Both the position numbers and the translations under genes were made by a program. From Aeromonas eucrenophila (GTDB taxonomy: Bacteria > Pseudomonadota > Gammaproteobacteria > Enterobacterales > Aeromonadaceae): a stretch of DNA of 64,000 bases. This document shows positions 49,149 through 59,621 of this stretch, in pieces. Position 1 is the stretch's first letter, and every line of letters begins with the position of its first letter. The notes under the pieces were generated by a model, which was not told the origin of the DNA, searched no databases, and saw only the letters and a list, made by a program, of their open reading frames with translations. The stretch covers positions 124,001 through 188,000 of the forward strand of contig NZ_CDDF01000017.1 in assembly GCF_000819865.1 (NCBI RefSeq), read 5' to 3'.

Positions 49149-51098
49149 TTATTTGGCCGGGACATCGTTAGCCTTGTCGATGTCGTTCAGCTGTGCGCTG
49201 TTGTCATCGGCCTTGGCCTGAGTCTTGGCTTCTGGCTCGGCGGTCACGGGGGCGCCACCTTGTGGGGTATCGCCGTGTTCATCGTGCCAGTTGCTGGGGG
49301 CACGGACTTCGCGACGGGCCATCAGATCGTCGATCTGCTTGGCGTCTATGGTCTCGTACTTCATCAGCGCATCTTTCATGGTGTGCAGCACGTCCATGTT
49401 GTCCAGCAGGATCTGCTTGGCACGGTCGTAGTTGCGATCGATGACCTGCTTGACCTCGGCGTCGATGACGCGCGCGGTGTCGTCGGACATGTGCTTGGCC
49501 TTGGCCATGCTGCGACCGAGGAAGACTTCACCCTCTTCTTCGGCGTAGAGCATGGGACCGAGACGCTCGGACATGCCCCACTGGGTAACCATCTTGCGGG
49601 CGATGTCGGTGGCACGTTCGATGTCGTTGGAGGCACCGGTGGATACCTTCTCCGCACCGTAGATCAGCTCTTCCGCCAGACGACCGCCGTACAGGCTGGA
49701 GATCATGGACTCCAGATGCTGCTTGGAGTGGCTCCAGCGATCCTGCTCCGGCAGGTACATGGTCACACCCAGCGCACGACCGCGCGGGATGATGGAGACC
49801 TTGTAGACGGGATCATGATCCGGCACCACACGGCCGATGATGGCGTGACCCGCCTCATGGTAGGCCGTCATCTCTTTCTCAGACTCTTTCATCACCATGG
49901 AGCGACGTTCTGCACCCATCATGATCTTGTCCTTGGCCTTCTCGAACTCGTTCATGGAGACCACGCGGCGGCTCTCACGGGCGGAGAAGAGAGCGGCTTC
50001 GTTGACCAGGTTGGCCAAGTCAGCACCGGAGAAACCCGGAGTACCACGAGCGATCAGCGCAGCATTGACGTCATCGGCCAACGGCACCTTGCGCATGTGT
50101 ACCTTGAGGATCTGCTCACGACCACGGACATCCGGCAGACCGACCACAACCTGACGGTCGAAACGGCCCGGACGCAGCAGCGCGGGGTCCAGCACGTCGG
50201 GACGGTTGGTGGCGGCGATGACGATGACGCCTTCATTGCCTTCAAAACCATCCATCTCGACCAGCATCTGGTTCAGGGTCTGCTCACGCTCATCGTGACC
50301 ACCGCCGAGACCGGCGCCACGCTGACGACCGACCGCATCGATTTCATCGATGAAGATGATGCAGGGGGAAGACTTCTTGGCCTGCTCGAACATGTCACGC
50401 ACCCGGGAGGCACCGACACCAACGAACATCTCGACGAAATCGGAACCCGAGATGGTGAAGAAGGGCACCTTGGCTTCACCCGCGATGGCCTTGGCCAGCA
50501 GGGTCTTACCGGTACCGGGCGGGCCGACCAGCAGCACGCCGGTGGGGATCTTGCCGCCCAGTTTCTGGAACTTGGTCGGGTCGCGCAGATAGTCGACCAG
50601 CTCTTTGACCTCTTCCTTGGCCTCGTCACAACCTGCCACGTCGACGAAGGTGGTCTTGATCTGATCTTCACTCATCAGGCGAGCCTTGCTCTTGCCAAAC
50701 GACATGGCACCCTTGCCACCGCCGCCTTGCATCTGACGCATGAAGAAGACCCAGACACCGATCAGCAATAGCATCGGGAACCAGGAGATGAAGATGGACG
50801 TGATCAACGACGGCTCTTCCGGCTTCTCACCCATGACTTTCACGTTATGGTTGAGCATGTCGTTGAGCAGCTGGGGATCCGGCGCCGGGATGATGGTGGT
50901 GAAACGCTCACCGGTGCGCTTGACGCCATTAATGACCTTGCCATCCATCCGCACTTCGCGGATCTGCTCTTGGGTCACTTCTTTAACGAAGCTGGAATAG
51001 TCCAGCTGGCGACTGGTGGTATCGCTGGGGCTGAAGCTATTGAACACCGACATCAACACGACGGCGATGACCAGCCACAGGATTAGGTTTTTCGCCAT
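49149..51098 (-). CDS. ftsH: ATP-dependent membrane zinc protease FtsH
   Basis: FtsH degrades LpxC, sigma32 and unassembled membrane proteins. The 649-aa protein has two N-terminal spans (about residues 5-22 and 98-118), a AAA+ module with GPPGTGKT and the second region of homology, and the zinc site HEAGH (near residue 417). ATG 51098 gives the family start [10 protein letters not shown]. It follows rlmE, the usual heat-shock pair. Confidence 0.97.
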   Translation of the reverse strand: MAKNLILWLVIAVVLMSVFNSFSPSDTTSRQLDYSSFVKEVTQEQIREVRMDGKVINGVKRTGERFTTIIPAPDPQLLNDMLNHNVKVMGEKPEEPSLITSIFISWFPMLLLIGVWVFFMRQMQGGGGKGAMSFGKSKARLMSEDQIKTTFVDVAGCDEAKEEVKELVDYLRDPTKFQKLGGKIPTGVLLVGPPGTGKTLLAKAIAGEAKVPFFTISGSDFVEMFVGVGASRVRDMFEQAKKSSPCIIFIDEIDAVGRQRGAGLGGGHDEREQTLNQMLVEMDGFEGNEGVIVIAATNRPDVLDPALLRPGRFDRQVVVGLPDVRGREQILKVHMRKVPLADDVNAALIARGTPGFSGADLANLVNEAALFSARESRRVVSMNEFEKAKDKIMMGAERRSMVMKESEKEMTAYHEAGHAIIGRVVPDHDPVYKVSIIPRGRALGVTMYLPEQDRWSHSKQHLESMISSLYGGRLAEELIYGAEKVSTGASNDIERATDIARKMVTQWGMSERLGPMLYAEEEGEVFLGRSMAKAKHMSDDTARVIDAEVKQVIDRNYDRAKQILLDNMDVLHTMKDALMKYETIDAKQIDDLMARREVRAPSNWHDEHGDTPQGGAPVTAEPEAKTQAKADDNSAQLNDIDKANDVPAK

Positions 51099-51152
51099 GT
51101 CACTCAAATCAATGACCTCGCAGACTGACAGTTAACGATGAGGGTTAGGGTA

Positions 51153-51782
51153 CTACAGTTTAAAACCGGTAGCCACAATGTAGACTTCTCGTGAACGGGC
51201 ACGGGAGGAGTCTGGTTTACGAATCTTTACGGCAGAGAAAAGCTGACGAATTTCATTGAGATAAGCATCGAAACCCTCTCCCTGGAACACCTTGACCACG
51301 AAGCTGCCGTTGGTGCGCAAGACCTGATTGCACATGTCCAGTGCCAGCTCAATCAAGTACATGGAGCGCGCCTGATCCACCTGCGGGGTGCCGCTCATGT
51401 TGGGCGCCATGTCGGACATGACGACGTCAACCTTGTCCGGCCCCACCCGTTCGAGCAAGGCAGCCAGTACAGTTTCCTCCCGGAAGTCCCCTTGCAGGAA
51501 ATCGACACCGGCGATGGAATCCATCGGCAGAATATCGCATGCAATCACGCGTCCGTTGTCACCCACCTGATTGATGGCGAACTGGGACCAGCCACCGGGG
51601 GCCGCCCCCAGATCCACGACCGTCATGCCCGGTTTGAGCAATTTGTCCTTGCCCTGGATCTCGTCGATCTTGAACACGGCGCGGGAACGCAGTCCCAACT
51701 TTTGGGCTTTTTTGACGTAATGATCGTCAAAATGTTCTTTTAACCAGCGAGTTGAACTGGGGGAATGCTTTTTCTGGGTCAT
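51153..51782 (-). CDS. rlmE: 23S rRNA 2'-O-methyltransferase RlmE
   Basis: RlmE (FtsJ) methylates U2552 of 23S rRNA at a late step of 50S assembly. The 209-aa Rossmann methyltransferase has motif [14 protein letters not shown] and the K-D-K-E tetrad elements ([25 protein letters not shown]). It heads the rlmE-ftsH unit and is divergent from yhbY. Confidence 0.97.
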   Translation of the reverse strand: MTQKKHSPSSTRWLKEHFDDHYVKKAQKLGLRSRAVFKIDEIQGKDKLLKPGMTVVDLGAAPGGWSQFAINQVGDNGRVIACDILPMDSIAGVDFLQGDFREETVLAALLERVGPDKVDVVMSDMAPNMSGTPQVDQARSMYLIELALDMCNQVLRTNGSFVVKVFQGEGFDAYLNEIRQLFSAVKIRKPDSSRARSREVYIVATGFKL

Positions 51783-51879
51783 GATTGTCGACTTTAAAAA
51801 ACCACAAGGGTTATTAGTATTAAGGGCTAAGTGGGGGTAGAATACGCCCCTTTCAACCCTGACTTATGAAGAAATTGCC

Positions 51880-52176
51880 ATGATTCTCAACAATAAACAG
51901 AAACAGTACCTCAAGGGCCTCGCCCACAGCCTGAAGCCGGTTGTCCTGCTGGGACAGCACGGTCTGACTGAAGGTGTGCTGGCCGAGATCGATCTGGCGC
52001 TGAACCACCACGAGCTGATCAAGGTTAAGGTGTCGTCTGAAGATCGTGAGATGAAACAGCTGGTGATGGATGCCATCGTCCGTGAGACCGGCGCCATCAA
52101 GGTACAGAGCATGGGCCACGTGCTGACCATCTACCGTCAAGCCAGCGAACCCAAAATCCAATTACCGCGCAAGTAA
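51880..52176 (+). CDS. yhbY: YhbY RNA-binding protein (CRM domain)
   Basis: This 98-aa single CRM-domain protein is associated with pre-50S particles in E. coli. It has LKGLAHSLKPVVLLGQHGLTE at the start and the GxxG-like LGQHG loop. A TAGAAT -10-like element lies at 51838-51843. It is divergent from rlmE, as in E. coli. Confidence 0.95.
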   Translation: MILNNKQKQYLKGLAHSLKPVVLLGQHGLTEGVLAEIDLALNHHELIKVKVSSEDREMKQLVMDAIVRETGAIKVQSMGHVLTIYRQASEPKIQLPRK

Positions 52177-52178
52177 CA

Positions 52179-52204
52179 GGAAAGAGCATTCGCTCTTTCC
52201 TTCA
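52179..52204 (+). terminator. Terminator after yhbY
   Basis: GGAAAGAGC and GCTCTTTCC form a 9-bp stem with loop ATTC, followed by TTCATTTCTCTT. Confidence 0.75.
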
Positions 52205-52281
52205 TTTCTCTTCTTCCCAAGTCGCTTGCCAAAATAGTCGCCAGGCCCTTAACCTGCGATGAATACTTGCGGACATCCACG

Positions 52282-52875
52282 ATGGACAAGCATCACATTC
52301 TCACCGAAGAAGAGCTGGCCATGCTGCGGGACTTGGGCGGCGCCGAGGACATGGCTGCCGGCCAGTTCCTGCGCGGTTATCTGAATCACCCCCTGCTCAG
52401 CCTGCTGCAACGGGCCGATCCCCTGATACTCGAGGCCCGCATCGCCGGCCATCAGCTGCGCTTTCCGCTCTCTTGTACCGATGCGGCGGAAGGCCAGGTC
52501 GAGCTGCGTATCGCCGCCCCCACCATCACCGAACTCGGCTATCCTCATCTGCGCGCCTGGCGACTCGATGAAAAAGCCAGCCTGCAGGCGGCCGATGCCG
52601 ACTATGAGGTACACAGCCTGTCGCTAGGTGGCCTCATCGTTGAAGGCCTGCCATCGGCCCTGGCCAAGGGCGATCCGCTGAGCGGAACCCTGTGCATCGA
52701 GGGGCTGCCGCCCTTGCCGCTGACCGGCACCCTGATCAGGCGTATCCGCTCACGCCAGCACCGCCACGACTGGGCCCTGCAGTTTCAGCTGGAGACAACC
52801 GAGCGGGAACAATTTCGTGACTGGCTGTTCCAGCGCCATCAAGAGGCCTTCATCAAGGCCTATCAAGCGGACTAA
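52282..52875 (+). CDS. Putative PilZ-like domain protein
   Basis: This 197-aa cytosolic protein begins at ATG 52282. The C-terminal half (about residues 105-190) resembles a PilZ barrel: YEVHSLSLGGLIVEG fits the (D/N)xSxxG signature only loosely, with Ser in the first position, and the upstream arginines read RAWR instead of RxxxR. If it is PilZ, c-di-GMP binding may be weakened or lost. The N-terminal half is not recognised. No operon partner: terminators stand on both sides. Confidence 0.5.
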   Translation: MDKHHILTEEELAMLRDLGGAEDMAAGQFLRGYLNHPLLSLLQRADPLILEARIAGHQLRFPLSCTDAAEGQVELRIAAPTITELGYPHLRAWRLDEKASLQAADADYEVHSLSLGGLIVEGLPSALAKGDPLSGTLCIEGLPPLPLTGTLIRRIRSRQHRHDWALQFQLETTEREQFRDWLFQRHQEAFIKAYQAD

Positions 52876-52880
52876 ATGCA

Positions 52881-52903
52881 ACAGGGGAGCCGGGCTCCCC
52901 TGT
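52881..52903. terminator. Bidirectional terminator
   Basis: A near-perfect palindrome, ACAGGGGAGCC against GGCTCCCCTGT, lies between the convergent PilZ-like gene and greA. T tracts are weak. Confidence 0.65.
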
Positions 52904-52925
52904 CTTCTCTGTCAGTCCCGCTCCA

Positions 52926-53402
52926 TCAGAGATAGGCGACTTCCAGGATTTCGTACTCCACATCGCCGCCTGGCGTCTTGACGATGGCCACATCGTCCAC
53001 TTCCTTGCCGATCAGGGCGCGGGCGATGGGCGAGTTCACGGAGATCATGTTTTGTTTGATGTCCGCCTCGTCGTCACCCACGATGCGGTACACCACTTCT
53101 TCTTCCGTCTCGGTTTTCAGCAGGGTCACGGTGGCACCGAAAATGACTCGGCCATTGTTGGTGATCTTGGTGATGTCGATCACCTGGGCATTGGAGAGTT
53201 TGCCCTCAATTTCCTGGATGCGGCCTTCACAAAAGCCCTGCTGCTCGCGAGCGGCATGATATTCGGCGTTTTCTTTCAGATCACCATGTTCACGGGCATC
53301 AGCAATCGCTTCGATAATCTGGGGACGCAGCTCGCTCTTCAGATAGTCGAGCTCTTGGCGCAGCTTTTCGGCGCCGCGAACAGTCATCGGAGTATGATTC
53401 AT
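52926..53402 (-). CDS. greA: Transcript cleavage factor GreA
   Basis: GreA rescues backtracked RNA polymerase by stimulating transcript cleavage. The 158-aa protein has the N-terminal coiled coil with the acidic tip ([19 protein letters not shown]) and the C-terminal FKBP-like domain. A hairpin in its leader is listed separately. Confidence 0.97.
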   Translation of the reverse strand: MNHTPMTVRGAEKLRQELDYLKSELRPQIIEAIADAREHGDLKENAEYHAAREQQGFCEGRIQEIEGKLSNAQVIDITKITNNGRVIFGATVTLLKTETEEEVVYRIVGDDEADIKQNMISVNSPIARALIGKEVDDVAIVKTPGGDVEYEILEVAYL

Positions 53403-53432
53403 AGTCGAAACCTGGGTTGCTTTATAAAGAGA

Positions 53433-53461
53433 AGCTGCGGCAATCGGGAAGAGCCGCAGCT
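53433..53461 (-). promoter_or_regulatory. Hairpin in the greA 5' leader
   Basis: AGCTGCGGC (53433-53441) pairs with GCCGCAGCT (53453-53461), 31 bases upstream of the greA start; TCTCTTTAT follows on the minus strand. In E. coli the greA leader contains a terminator releasing the GraL RNA; this could be the equivalent, by inference. Confidence 0.4.
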
Positions 53462-53547
53462 ATCGGTTCGGATGGCGCATCTTAATATGAAGCCGCCACA
53501 AAATCCATGTCAGCCCCTGCGAGCGGGATCGCGCTTCCTGCCGAAAG

Positions 53548-54435
53548 CTACCGCTGATCAAACACGCCGATCGGGGCCGAGACCGTCGGTTTGCCCTGCA
53601 TGATGGCGATCTCAACCCGTCGATTCATGCGTCGATTTTCCGGGCTGTTGTTCGGCGCGAGGGGCAGAGAATCCGCCATGCCCTGCACCACCAGCCGGCT
53701 ACCGTCGAAGCCGGGCACCTTGATCATCTGGTGAGCCACCGCCACCGCCCGCTGGGATGACAGCTCCCAGTTGGACTGGAACAGCTCGTCTTCGGGCGCC
53801 CCATCGTCGGTGTGACCGGAGACGGTGATCTCCCCCGGCACGTCCTTGAGCAGGGTCGCCACCTTGCGGATCACCGGCCAGAACTGAGGCTGCAGGAAGG
53901 CTGAACCAGATGGAAACGCTGCTTTTTCTCGAATGCGAATGATGATCTGCTGCCCCAGCGCCTCTATCTCTATGGTCCCGTCCTGGATCTGGGCTCGCAT
54001 CTGCTCGGCCAACGCCTTGGCCAGGGCGCTGGGCTGCGCCTGCTGGACGGGCTGCACACTCTCGCCGCCGCTCAGCTTGCCGTCCGGCCGCTCTTTTCCA
54101 CCGACCTGATCCGCCTCACCGGACTGGAAATCCAGCTCGGTCTCGGTCAGCGCGACGGTCTGCTGCATGATGGCGTCGATGGGCGTCGGCTCGGGCCGGC
54201 CCGGTCTGAACTCCTGGGCGATGACAGAGGTGCCTTTGGGAATGTCCTTGACCTCCAGGATGTGTTGCACCCCGAACGCCTTCTCCATGGAGCCGGCGAT
54301 CTGCTTGAACTTCTGCACATCCATCTCGGCGAAGGAGAGCAGAAGCACGAAGAAGCACATCAACAGCGACATCAGATCGGCGAAGGTACCCATGTAACCG
54401 GGCAGGCCGGGAGGCGGACACTTGCACTTTGACAT
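53548..54435 (-). CDS. pomB: Sodium-type flagellar motor protein PomB
   Basis: PomB is the stator subunit that anchors the motor to peptidoglycan and carries the ion-binding Asp. The 295-aa protein has one span (about residues 15-37) with Asp20 in TFADLMSLLM and a C-terminal OmpA-like domain (VSGHTDDGAPED, ENRRMNRRVEI). The N-terminal CPPPGLPGYMGTFADL matches PomB/MotY-system stators of Vibrio. It follows pomA by 8 bases. Confidence 0.93.
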   Translation of the reverse strand: MSKCKCPPPGLPGYMGTFADLMSLLMCFFVLLLSFAEMDVQKFKQIAGSMEKAFGVQHILEVKDIPKGTSVIAQEFRPGRPEPTPIDAIMQQTVALTETELDFQSGEADQVGGKERPDGKLSGGESVQPVQQAQPSALAKALAEQMRAQIQDGTIEIEALGQQIIIRIREKAAFPSGSAFLQPQFWPVIRKVATLLKDVPGEITVSGHTDDGAPEDELFQSNWELSSQRAVAVAHQMIKVPGFDGSRLVVQGMADSLPLAPNNSPENRRMNRRVEIAIMQGKPTVSAPIGVFDQR

Positions 54436-54443
54436 GAGGCCCC

Positions 54444-55202
54444 CTATGCGAGTCCGTTGTTACGCTTGGACTGATGCAGATAGTTCTGCAGCATGGCCTG
54501 GATCACCCGGGGATTCTGCCCATCCTGGATGCCCATGATGGCGTCCAGCACCAGGGTACGGCTCAACCGCTCTTCGCCGCTGCGCAGCTCCAGCTTGTCG
54601 GCGATGGGGATGGCAATCATGTTGGCCTGGATGGCGCCATAGAGGGTGGTCAGCAGGGCCACCGCCATGGCCGGACCGATGGATTTGGGATCGCTCATGT
54701 TGGCCAGCATGGCCACCAGCCCCACCAGGGTGCCTATCATGCCCATGGCGGGACCGAGATCGCCGAGGGCGCGAAACACCTTGATGGCGATGACATGGCG
54801 CTCGGCGGTGAGTTCGATGTCTTTCTCCAGCACGGCCCGCACCACGTCCCCCTCATGGCCGTCCACCAGCATGTCGATCCCCTTCTTCATGAAGGGGTTG
54901 GGGATCTCCGCCGCCTCGAGGGCCAGAAAGCCTCCCTTGCGCGACGCATCCGCCAGCTCGACCGCCTTGGCGATCAGATCGTCTAGCTTGTCGCCCTTGT
55001 ACATGAAGGCCTTGCCCGCCACCTTGAATGCCATCAGAAACTGGCTGAGATTGAACTTCATCATGGCGATGAAAAGCGACCCCAGGATGGTGATATAGAC
55101 CGAGGGCATATCGACATACATGCTGACAGGGCCCCCCAACGACATGCCGTACACCACGACCCCAAATCCCACCACTATGCCTATCAGACTGCCTAAATCC
55201 AC
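54444..55202 (-). CDS. pomA: Sodium-type flagellar motor protein PomA
   Basis: PomA is the four-span stator subunit that contacts FliG. The 252-aa protein has spans near residues 5-25, 30-50, 150-172 and 180-205, with GPAMGMIGTLVGLVAML and ALLTTLYGAI in the pore-lining helices. The start is GTG 55202 with AGGAGCAGG upstream. Being separated from other flagellar genes and next to xseB-ispA-dxs is the Vibrio arrangement. Confidence 0.94.
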   Translation of the reverse strand: MDLGSLIGIVVGFGVVVYGMSLGGPVSMYVDMPSVYITILGSLFIAMMKFNLSQFLMAFKVAGKAFMYKGDKLDDLIAKAVELADASRKGGFLALEAAEIPNPFMKKGIDMLVDGHEGDVVRAVLEKDIELTAERHVIAIKVFRALGDLGPAMGMIGTLVGLVAMLANMSDPKSIGPAMAVALLTTLYGAIQANMIAIPIADKLELRSGEERLSRTLVLDAIMGIQDGQNPRVIQAMLQNYLHQSKRNNGLA

Positions 55203-55436
55203 AACCCTGCTCCTGTCACCGAACTCGTCATTTATTTATACTTTGTTGAATTTTCTGCTATTGCCCCCCTGGCGGCAAGCTTGGCCTGCCTCAATCGCCA
55301 CCAAATCAACGTTGGAGAATGGCCGCAGTGTATCGACCGGGGCCCCGATAGTTTGAGGCGGGTGCACTTTTCTGCCTCCCCCCTGTGGCCGGTCGATGTT
55401 AAGATGAGCCGTTTTTTTCAATCCCCGAGGATGGAC

Positions 55437-55688
55437 ATGGCCAGTAAAAAGATCGACCGTCTGAGTTTTGATGCCACTTTGGAAGAGCTGGAAACCATAG
55501 TGCATCAGCTCGAACAGGGCTCACTCCCCCTCGAGGAGGCACTCAAACAGTTCGAACAAGGCATCCACCTGGTGCGCGCCGGCCAGCAGAAGCTGGAGCA
55601 GGCCGAGCAGAAGATCCAGATCCTGTTGACCCAGGCCGATGGCAGCGAACAAGCGGTTCCCTTTCGGGCAGAACAAGGAGAGGAGTGA
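55437..55688 (+). CDS. xseB: Exodeoxyribonuclease VII small subunit
   Basis: XseB is the small helical-hairpin subunit of ExoVII. The 83-aa protein has the family core FDATLEELETIVHQLEQGSL and LVRAGQQKLEQAEQKIQILL. ATG 55437 is chosen over ATG 55431 because GAGG ends at 55430. The ispA start follows the stop without a gap. Confidence 0.94.
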   Translation: MASKKIDRLSFDATLEELETIVHQLEQGSLPLEEALKQFEQGIHLVRAGQQKLEQAEQKIQILLTQADGSEQAVPFRAEQGEE

Positions 55689-56579
55689 GTGACGCTGGAC
55701 GATTTTTCCCGCCTGCACCGGCGCCGTATCGACGACTGCCTCTCGGCACAGCTTGAGACCTTGCCCGCCCTGGCCCCTCGCCTGCGGGACGCCATGAGCT
55801 ATGGTTTGCTGCTCGGTGGCAAGCGGGTACGCCCCTTCCTGGTCTACGCCGTTGGCGAGATGCTGGGGGTGCAAAGTGAATACCTCGACGGACCGGCTGC
55901 CGCGGTGGAGTGCATTCACGCCTACTCCTTGCTGCACGACGATCTGCCCGCCATGGACAACGACGATCTGCGTCGCGGTCAGCCGACCGTGCACAAGGCG
56001 TTCGATGAGGGCACCGCCATCCTGGCGGGGGATGCCCTGCAGACCCTGGCATTTTCGATCCTGGCCGACCATCCCCTCCCCCAGGAACTGATGGCCAACC
56101 GGGTCAAGATGCTGAGCACCCTGGCCCTCGCCTCCGGCTACCTCGGCATGTGCGGCGGCCAGGCGCTGGATCTGGAGGCCGAGAGCCGCCAAATCAGCCT
56201 CGCCGAGCTGGAGCAAGTGCATCGCCACAAGACCGGGGCGCTTATCGAGTGCGCCGTCACCTTGGGGGCCCTGTGCAAGGCGGATGTGGAGGCCGACACC
56301 CTGGCCGCCCTGCAAACCTATGCCGCCGCCATCGGGCTCGCCTTCCAGGTGCAGGATGACATCCTCGACATCACCGGCGACACCGCGACCCTCGGCAAGC
56401 CCCAGGGATCGGATCTGGCACAGCAAAAGAGTACCTATCCGGCCCTGCTCGGACTCGACAATGCCCGTGAGCTGGCTCGCGAACTGCATGACAAGGCCTT
56501 AACAGCCCTGCAATCCTTGCCCTACAATACCGACATTCTGGAAGCGTTTGCCGATTACATCATCGAGCGAACCCACTAA
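55689..56579 (+). CDS. ispA: Farnesyl diphosphate synthase
   Basis: IspA condenses IPP with DMAPP and GPP to farnesyl diphosphate. The 296-aa protein has the first aspartate-rich motif DDLPAMD (residues 84-90) and the second DDILD (223-227). The start is GTG 55689, directly after the xseB stop, with AGGAG at 55677-55682. The xseB-ispA-dxs order links it to its isoprenoid precursor supply. Confidence 0.96.
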   Translation: MTLDDFSRLHRRRIDDCLSAQLETLPALAPRLRDAMSYGLLLGGKRVRPFLVYAVGEMLGVQSEYLDGPAAAVECIHAYSLLHDDLPAMDNDDLRRGQPTVHKAFDEGTAILAGDALQTLAFSILADHPLPQELMANRVKMLSTLALASGYLGMCGGQALDLEAESRQISLAELEQVHRHKTGALIECAVTLGALCKADVEADTLAALQTYAAAIGLAFQVQDDILDITGDTATLGKPQGSDLAQQKSTYPALLGLDNARELARELHDKALTALQSLPYNTDILEAFADYIIERTH

Positions 56580-56600
56580 ACGCTGGATAACAGTAACAAT

Positions 56601-58466
56601 ATGAGCGTTGATATAACCGATTTCCCCAACCTGGCCCTCGCGGACACGCCGGTCGAGTTGCGATCCCTGCCCAAAGAGCGGCTGCCCGTGCTGTGCAACG
56701 AGTTGCGCGAGTACCTGCTGCGCTCGGTGAGCCGCTCCAGCGGCCACTTCGCCTCGGGCCTTGGCACCGTCGAGCTGACGGTCGCCCTGCACTACGTCTA
56801 CAACACCCCCTTCGATCGGCTGGTGTGGGACGTGGGCCATCAGGCCTATCCCCACAAGATCCTGACCGGTCGGCGCGAGCGCATTCACACCATCCGCCAG
56901 AAAGACGGTCTGCACCCCTTCCCCTGGCGCGACGAGAGTGAATATGACGTGCTGTCCGTCGGTCACTCCAGCACCTCCATCGGCGCTGCGCTCGGCATGG
57001 CCGTCGCCGCCGAGAGCGAAGGGTTGGGCCGCAAGGTGGTGGCCGTCATCGGCGATGGTGCCATCACCGCGGGCATGGCATTCGAGGCCCTCAACCACGC
57101 CGGCGATGTCCACAAGGACATGTTGGTGGTGCTCAATGACAACGAGATGTCCATCTCCGAGAACGTCGGGGCGCTGAACAATCACCTGGCCCGGCTGATG
57201 TCCGGCAAGCTCTACACCACCATCCGTGAAGGCGGCAAGAAGGTGCTGGCGGGTCTGCCCCCGGTCAAGGAGCTGGCCAAGCGGGCGGAGGAGCACCTCA
57301 AGGGCATGGTGGTGCCCGGCACCCTGTTCGAGGAGTTCGGCTTCAACTACATAGGCCCCATCGACGGCCACGATATCCATGCTCTGGTCGAGACCCTGCG
57401 CAACATGCGCAACCTCAAGGGGCCTCAGCTGCTGCACATCAAGACCAAGAAGGGCAAGGGCTACGAGCCGGCCGAGAAGGATCCCATCGGTTATCACGCC
57501 GTGCCCAAGTTCAACCCGGACGACTGCATCCTGCCCAAGAGCGCCGGCGGCAAGCCAACCTTCTCCGCCATCTTCGGTCAGTGGCTGTGCGACATGGCCG
57601 CCAAGGATGAACGACTGGTCGGCATCACCCCCGCCATGCGGGAGGGCTCTGGTCTCGTCAAGTTCAGTCAGCAATACCCGGATCGCTACTTCGACGTGGC
57701 CATCGCCGAGCAGCACGCGGTCACCTTCGCCGCAGGCCTCGCCATCGCCGACAAGAAGCCCGTGGTCGCCATCTATTCGAGCTTCCTGCAGCGGGCCTAT
57801 GACCAGCTGATCCACGACGTGGCGCTGCAAGGGCTGCCGGTGCTGTTTGCCATCGACCGTGCCGGGCTGGTGGGGGCAGACGGCCCCACCCATCAGGGGG
57901 CATTCGACATCAGCTTCCTGCGCACCGTGCCGAACATGGTGGTGATGACCCCGTCCGATGAGAACGAGTGTCGCCAGATGCTCTACACCGGCTACCAGCA
58001 CACCGGACCCGCGGCGGTGCGCTATCCCCGCGGCAGCGGCTGCGGCACCGAGATATCAAGCGAGATGACAGCACTGGCGCTCGGCAAGGGACGCATAGTG
58101 CGTGAGGGCAAGGGTACCGCCATACTGGCGTTCGGCACCCTGCTGCATCAAGCCAAGGTTGCCGCCGAGGCGCTGGACGCCACCCTGGTGGACATGCGTT
58201 TCGTCAAACCCATGGACGAGGCGCTGGTGCTCTCATTGACCGCCACCCACGATCAGTTCGTCACCCTCGAGGACAACGCCATCATGGGCGGTGCGGGTTC
58301 TGCGGTGAACGAGCTGCTGATGCGCGCTAGGCAGTGCAAGCCAGTGCTGAACCTGGGGCTGCCCGATCGCTTCATCGAGCAGGGCACCCAGGATGAGATC
58401 TACGCCGTGCTGGGACTCGATGGCGCGGGTATCCTCGCCAGCATCCAGGCTTGGCAACAAACCTGA
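56601..58466 (+). CDS. dxs: 1-deoxy-D-xylulose-5-phosphate synthase
   Basis: DXS is the thiamine-diphosphate enzyme at the start of the MEP pathway. It is 621 aa (E. coli 620). The TPP/Mg motif begins at GDGAIT and ends near the LNDNEMS stretch; [15 protein letters not shown] marks the pyrimidine domain. It is the last gene of the xseB-ispA-dxs unit and is followed by a strong hairpin. Confidence 0.97.
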   Translation: MSVDITDFPNLALADTPVELRSLPKERLPVLCNELREYLLRSVSRSSGHFASGLGTVELTVALHYVYNTPFDRLVWDVGHQAYPHKILTGRRERIHTIRQKDGLHPFPWRDESEYDVLSVGHSSTSIGAALGMAVAAESEGLGRKVVAVIGDGAITAGMAFEALNHAGDVHKDMLVVLNDNEMSISENVGALNNHLARLMSGKLYTTIREGGKKVLAGLPPVKELAKRAEEHLKGMVVPGTLFEEFGFNYIGPIDGHDIHALVETLRNMRNLKGPQLLHIKTKKGKGYEPAEKDPIGYHAVPKFNPDDCILPKSAGGKPTFSAIFGQWLCDMAAKDERLVGITPAMREGSGLVKFSQQYPDRYFDVAIAEQHAVTFAAGLAIADKKPVVAIYSSFLQRAYDQLIHDVALQGLPVLFAIDRAGLVGADGPTHQGAFDISFLRTVPNMVVMTPSDENECRQMLYTGYQHTGPAAVRYPRGSGCGTEISSEMTALALGKGRIVREGKGTAILAFGTLLHQAKVAAEALDATLVDMRFVKPMDEALVLSLTATHDQFVTLEDNAIMGGAGSAVNELLMRARQCKPVLNLGLPDRFIEQGTQDEIYAVLGLDGAGILASIQAWQQT

Positions 58467-58486
58467 CGCAATGTCTGCGAGAAATG

Positions 58487-58518
58487 AAGAAGGGCGCCTT
58501 ATGGCGCCCTTCTTGTTA
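58487..58518. terminator. Terminator after dxs
   Basis: AAGAAGGGCGCC and GGCGCCCTTCTT form a 12-bp stem with loop TTAT, followed by GTTATT. The gap 58467-58677 otherwise shows nothing identifiable. Confidence 0.8.
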
Positions 58519-58677
58519 TTCACTGTACCAAGCCAAACCTGTTCACGAACTGTCGCGAGAAGGCCGTCAACAAGGTGAAGAGCAGCGCAGGAACCGGAGC
58601 GTATAAACATACGTGAGGATTCCGAGCAGCACATGAGCCTTGATCACGGCCTCGCAGCAAGTTAGTGGATAGGTTTA

Positions 58678-59619
58678 TCAGCCTTTGTAGATCTTGGGGT
58701 TAAACACATCCTGCAGCCAGTCGCCCAGCAGGTTGATGACCAGCACCAGCACCACCAGACAGATGCCGGGGAACGCGGTGATCCACCAGGAGCCGGAGAA
58801 GATGTAGTTGAAGCCCACGCTGATGAGGGAGCCGAGTGACGGCTGATCCACCGGCATTCCGAGCCCCAGGAAGGAGAGCGCGGCCTCACTCATGATGGCG
58901 TTCGCCACCTGCACCGTGGAGATGACCAGGATGGGCGACAGGCAGTTCGGCAAGATGTGGCGGAACATGATGCGCGGGGCACGGAAGCCCATCACCTGCG
59001 CCGCTTCCACATACTCCTTCTTCTTTTCCGCCAGCACGGAGGCGCGCACGGTACGGGCATACTGCGGCCACTCGGCGATGCCGATGATCACCACCAGCAT
59101 CACGATGGCGAACTCGGAGTAGAGCTCGGAACCAAAGCTCGCCTGGAAGATGGCGGAGATGATGATCGCCACCATCATGGTGGAGAACGACAGCTGCACG
59201 TCGGCAAAGCGCATCAGCAGGTTGTCGATGCGACCACCGAAGTAACCGGCAATCAGCCCGATGACGATGCCGAGGAACAGCTGCAGCGCCACCGCAAACA
59301 GCCCTATGGTCAGGGAGATACGGGCGCCATACAGGATGGTGCTCCAGATGTCGCGACCCTGGTTGTCGGTACCGAGCCAGAAGCGAGCCTCGCCCCCTTC
59401 CAGCCAGGAGGGTGGCAGCTCGGCATCCATCAGATCGAAGCTGGTCAGGTCGTAGACGTTGTGCGGCGCCAGCCAGGGTGCCAGCAGCGCGGCCAGCACG
59501 AACACCACGAATACGATGAAGCTGAACATGGCTACCTTGTCCCGCAGGAAGTAGTAGACGATGTCAGAGTTTTTAAAGCGCGCCCAGCGGCTCGGGCTTG
59601 CAGTCACAGCGTTAGTCAT
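58678..59619 (-). CDS. Peptide-type ABC transporter permease (DppC/OppC family)
   Basis: This 313-aa inner-membrane permease has an N-terminal span (about residues 32-52) and a five-span BPD_transp_1 domain. The ATPase-contact loop is EYVEAAQVMGFRAPRIMFRHILPN, cited by its first and last residues EYVEAA and HILPN. It is the last gene of the importer unit and starts 2 bases after its partner permease's stop. Confidence 0.93.
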   Translation of the reverse strand: MTNAVTASPSRWARFKNSDIVYYFLRDKVAMFSFIVFVVFVLAALLAPWLAPHNVYDLTSFDLMDAELPPSWLEGGEARFWLGTDNQGRDIWSTILYGARISLTIGLFAVALQLFLGIVIGLIAGYFGGRIDNLLMRFADVQLSFSTMMVAIIISAIFQASFGSELYSEFAIVMLVVIIGIAEWPQYARTVRASVLAEKKKEYVEAAQVMGFRAPRIMFRHILPNCLSPILVISTVQVANAIMSEAALSFLGLGMPVDQPSLGSLISVGFNYIFSGSWWITAFPGICLVVLVLVINLLGDWLQDVFNPKIYKG

Positions 59620-59621
59620 GC

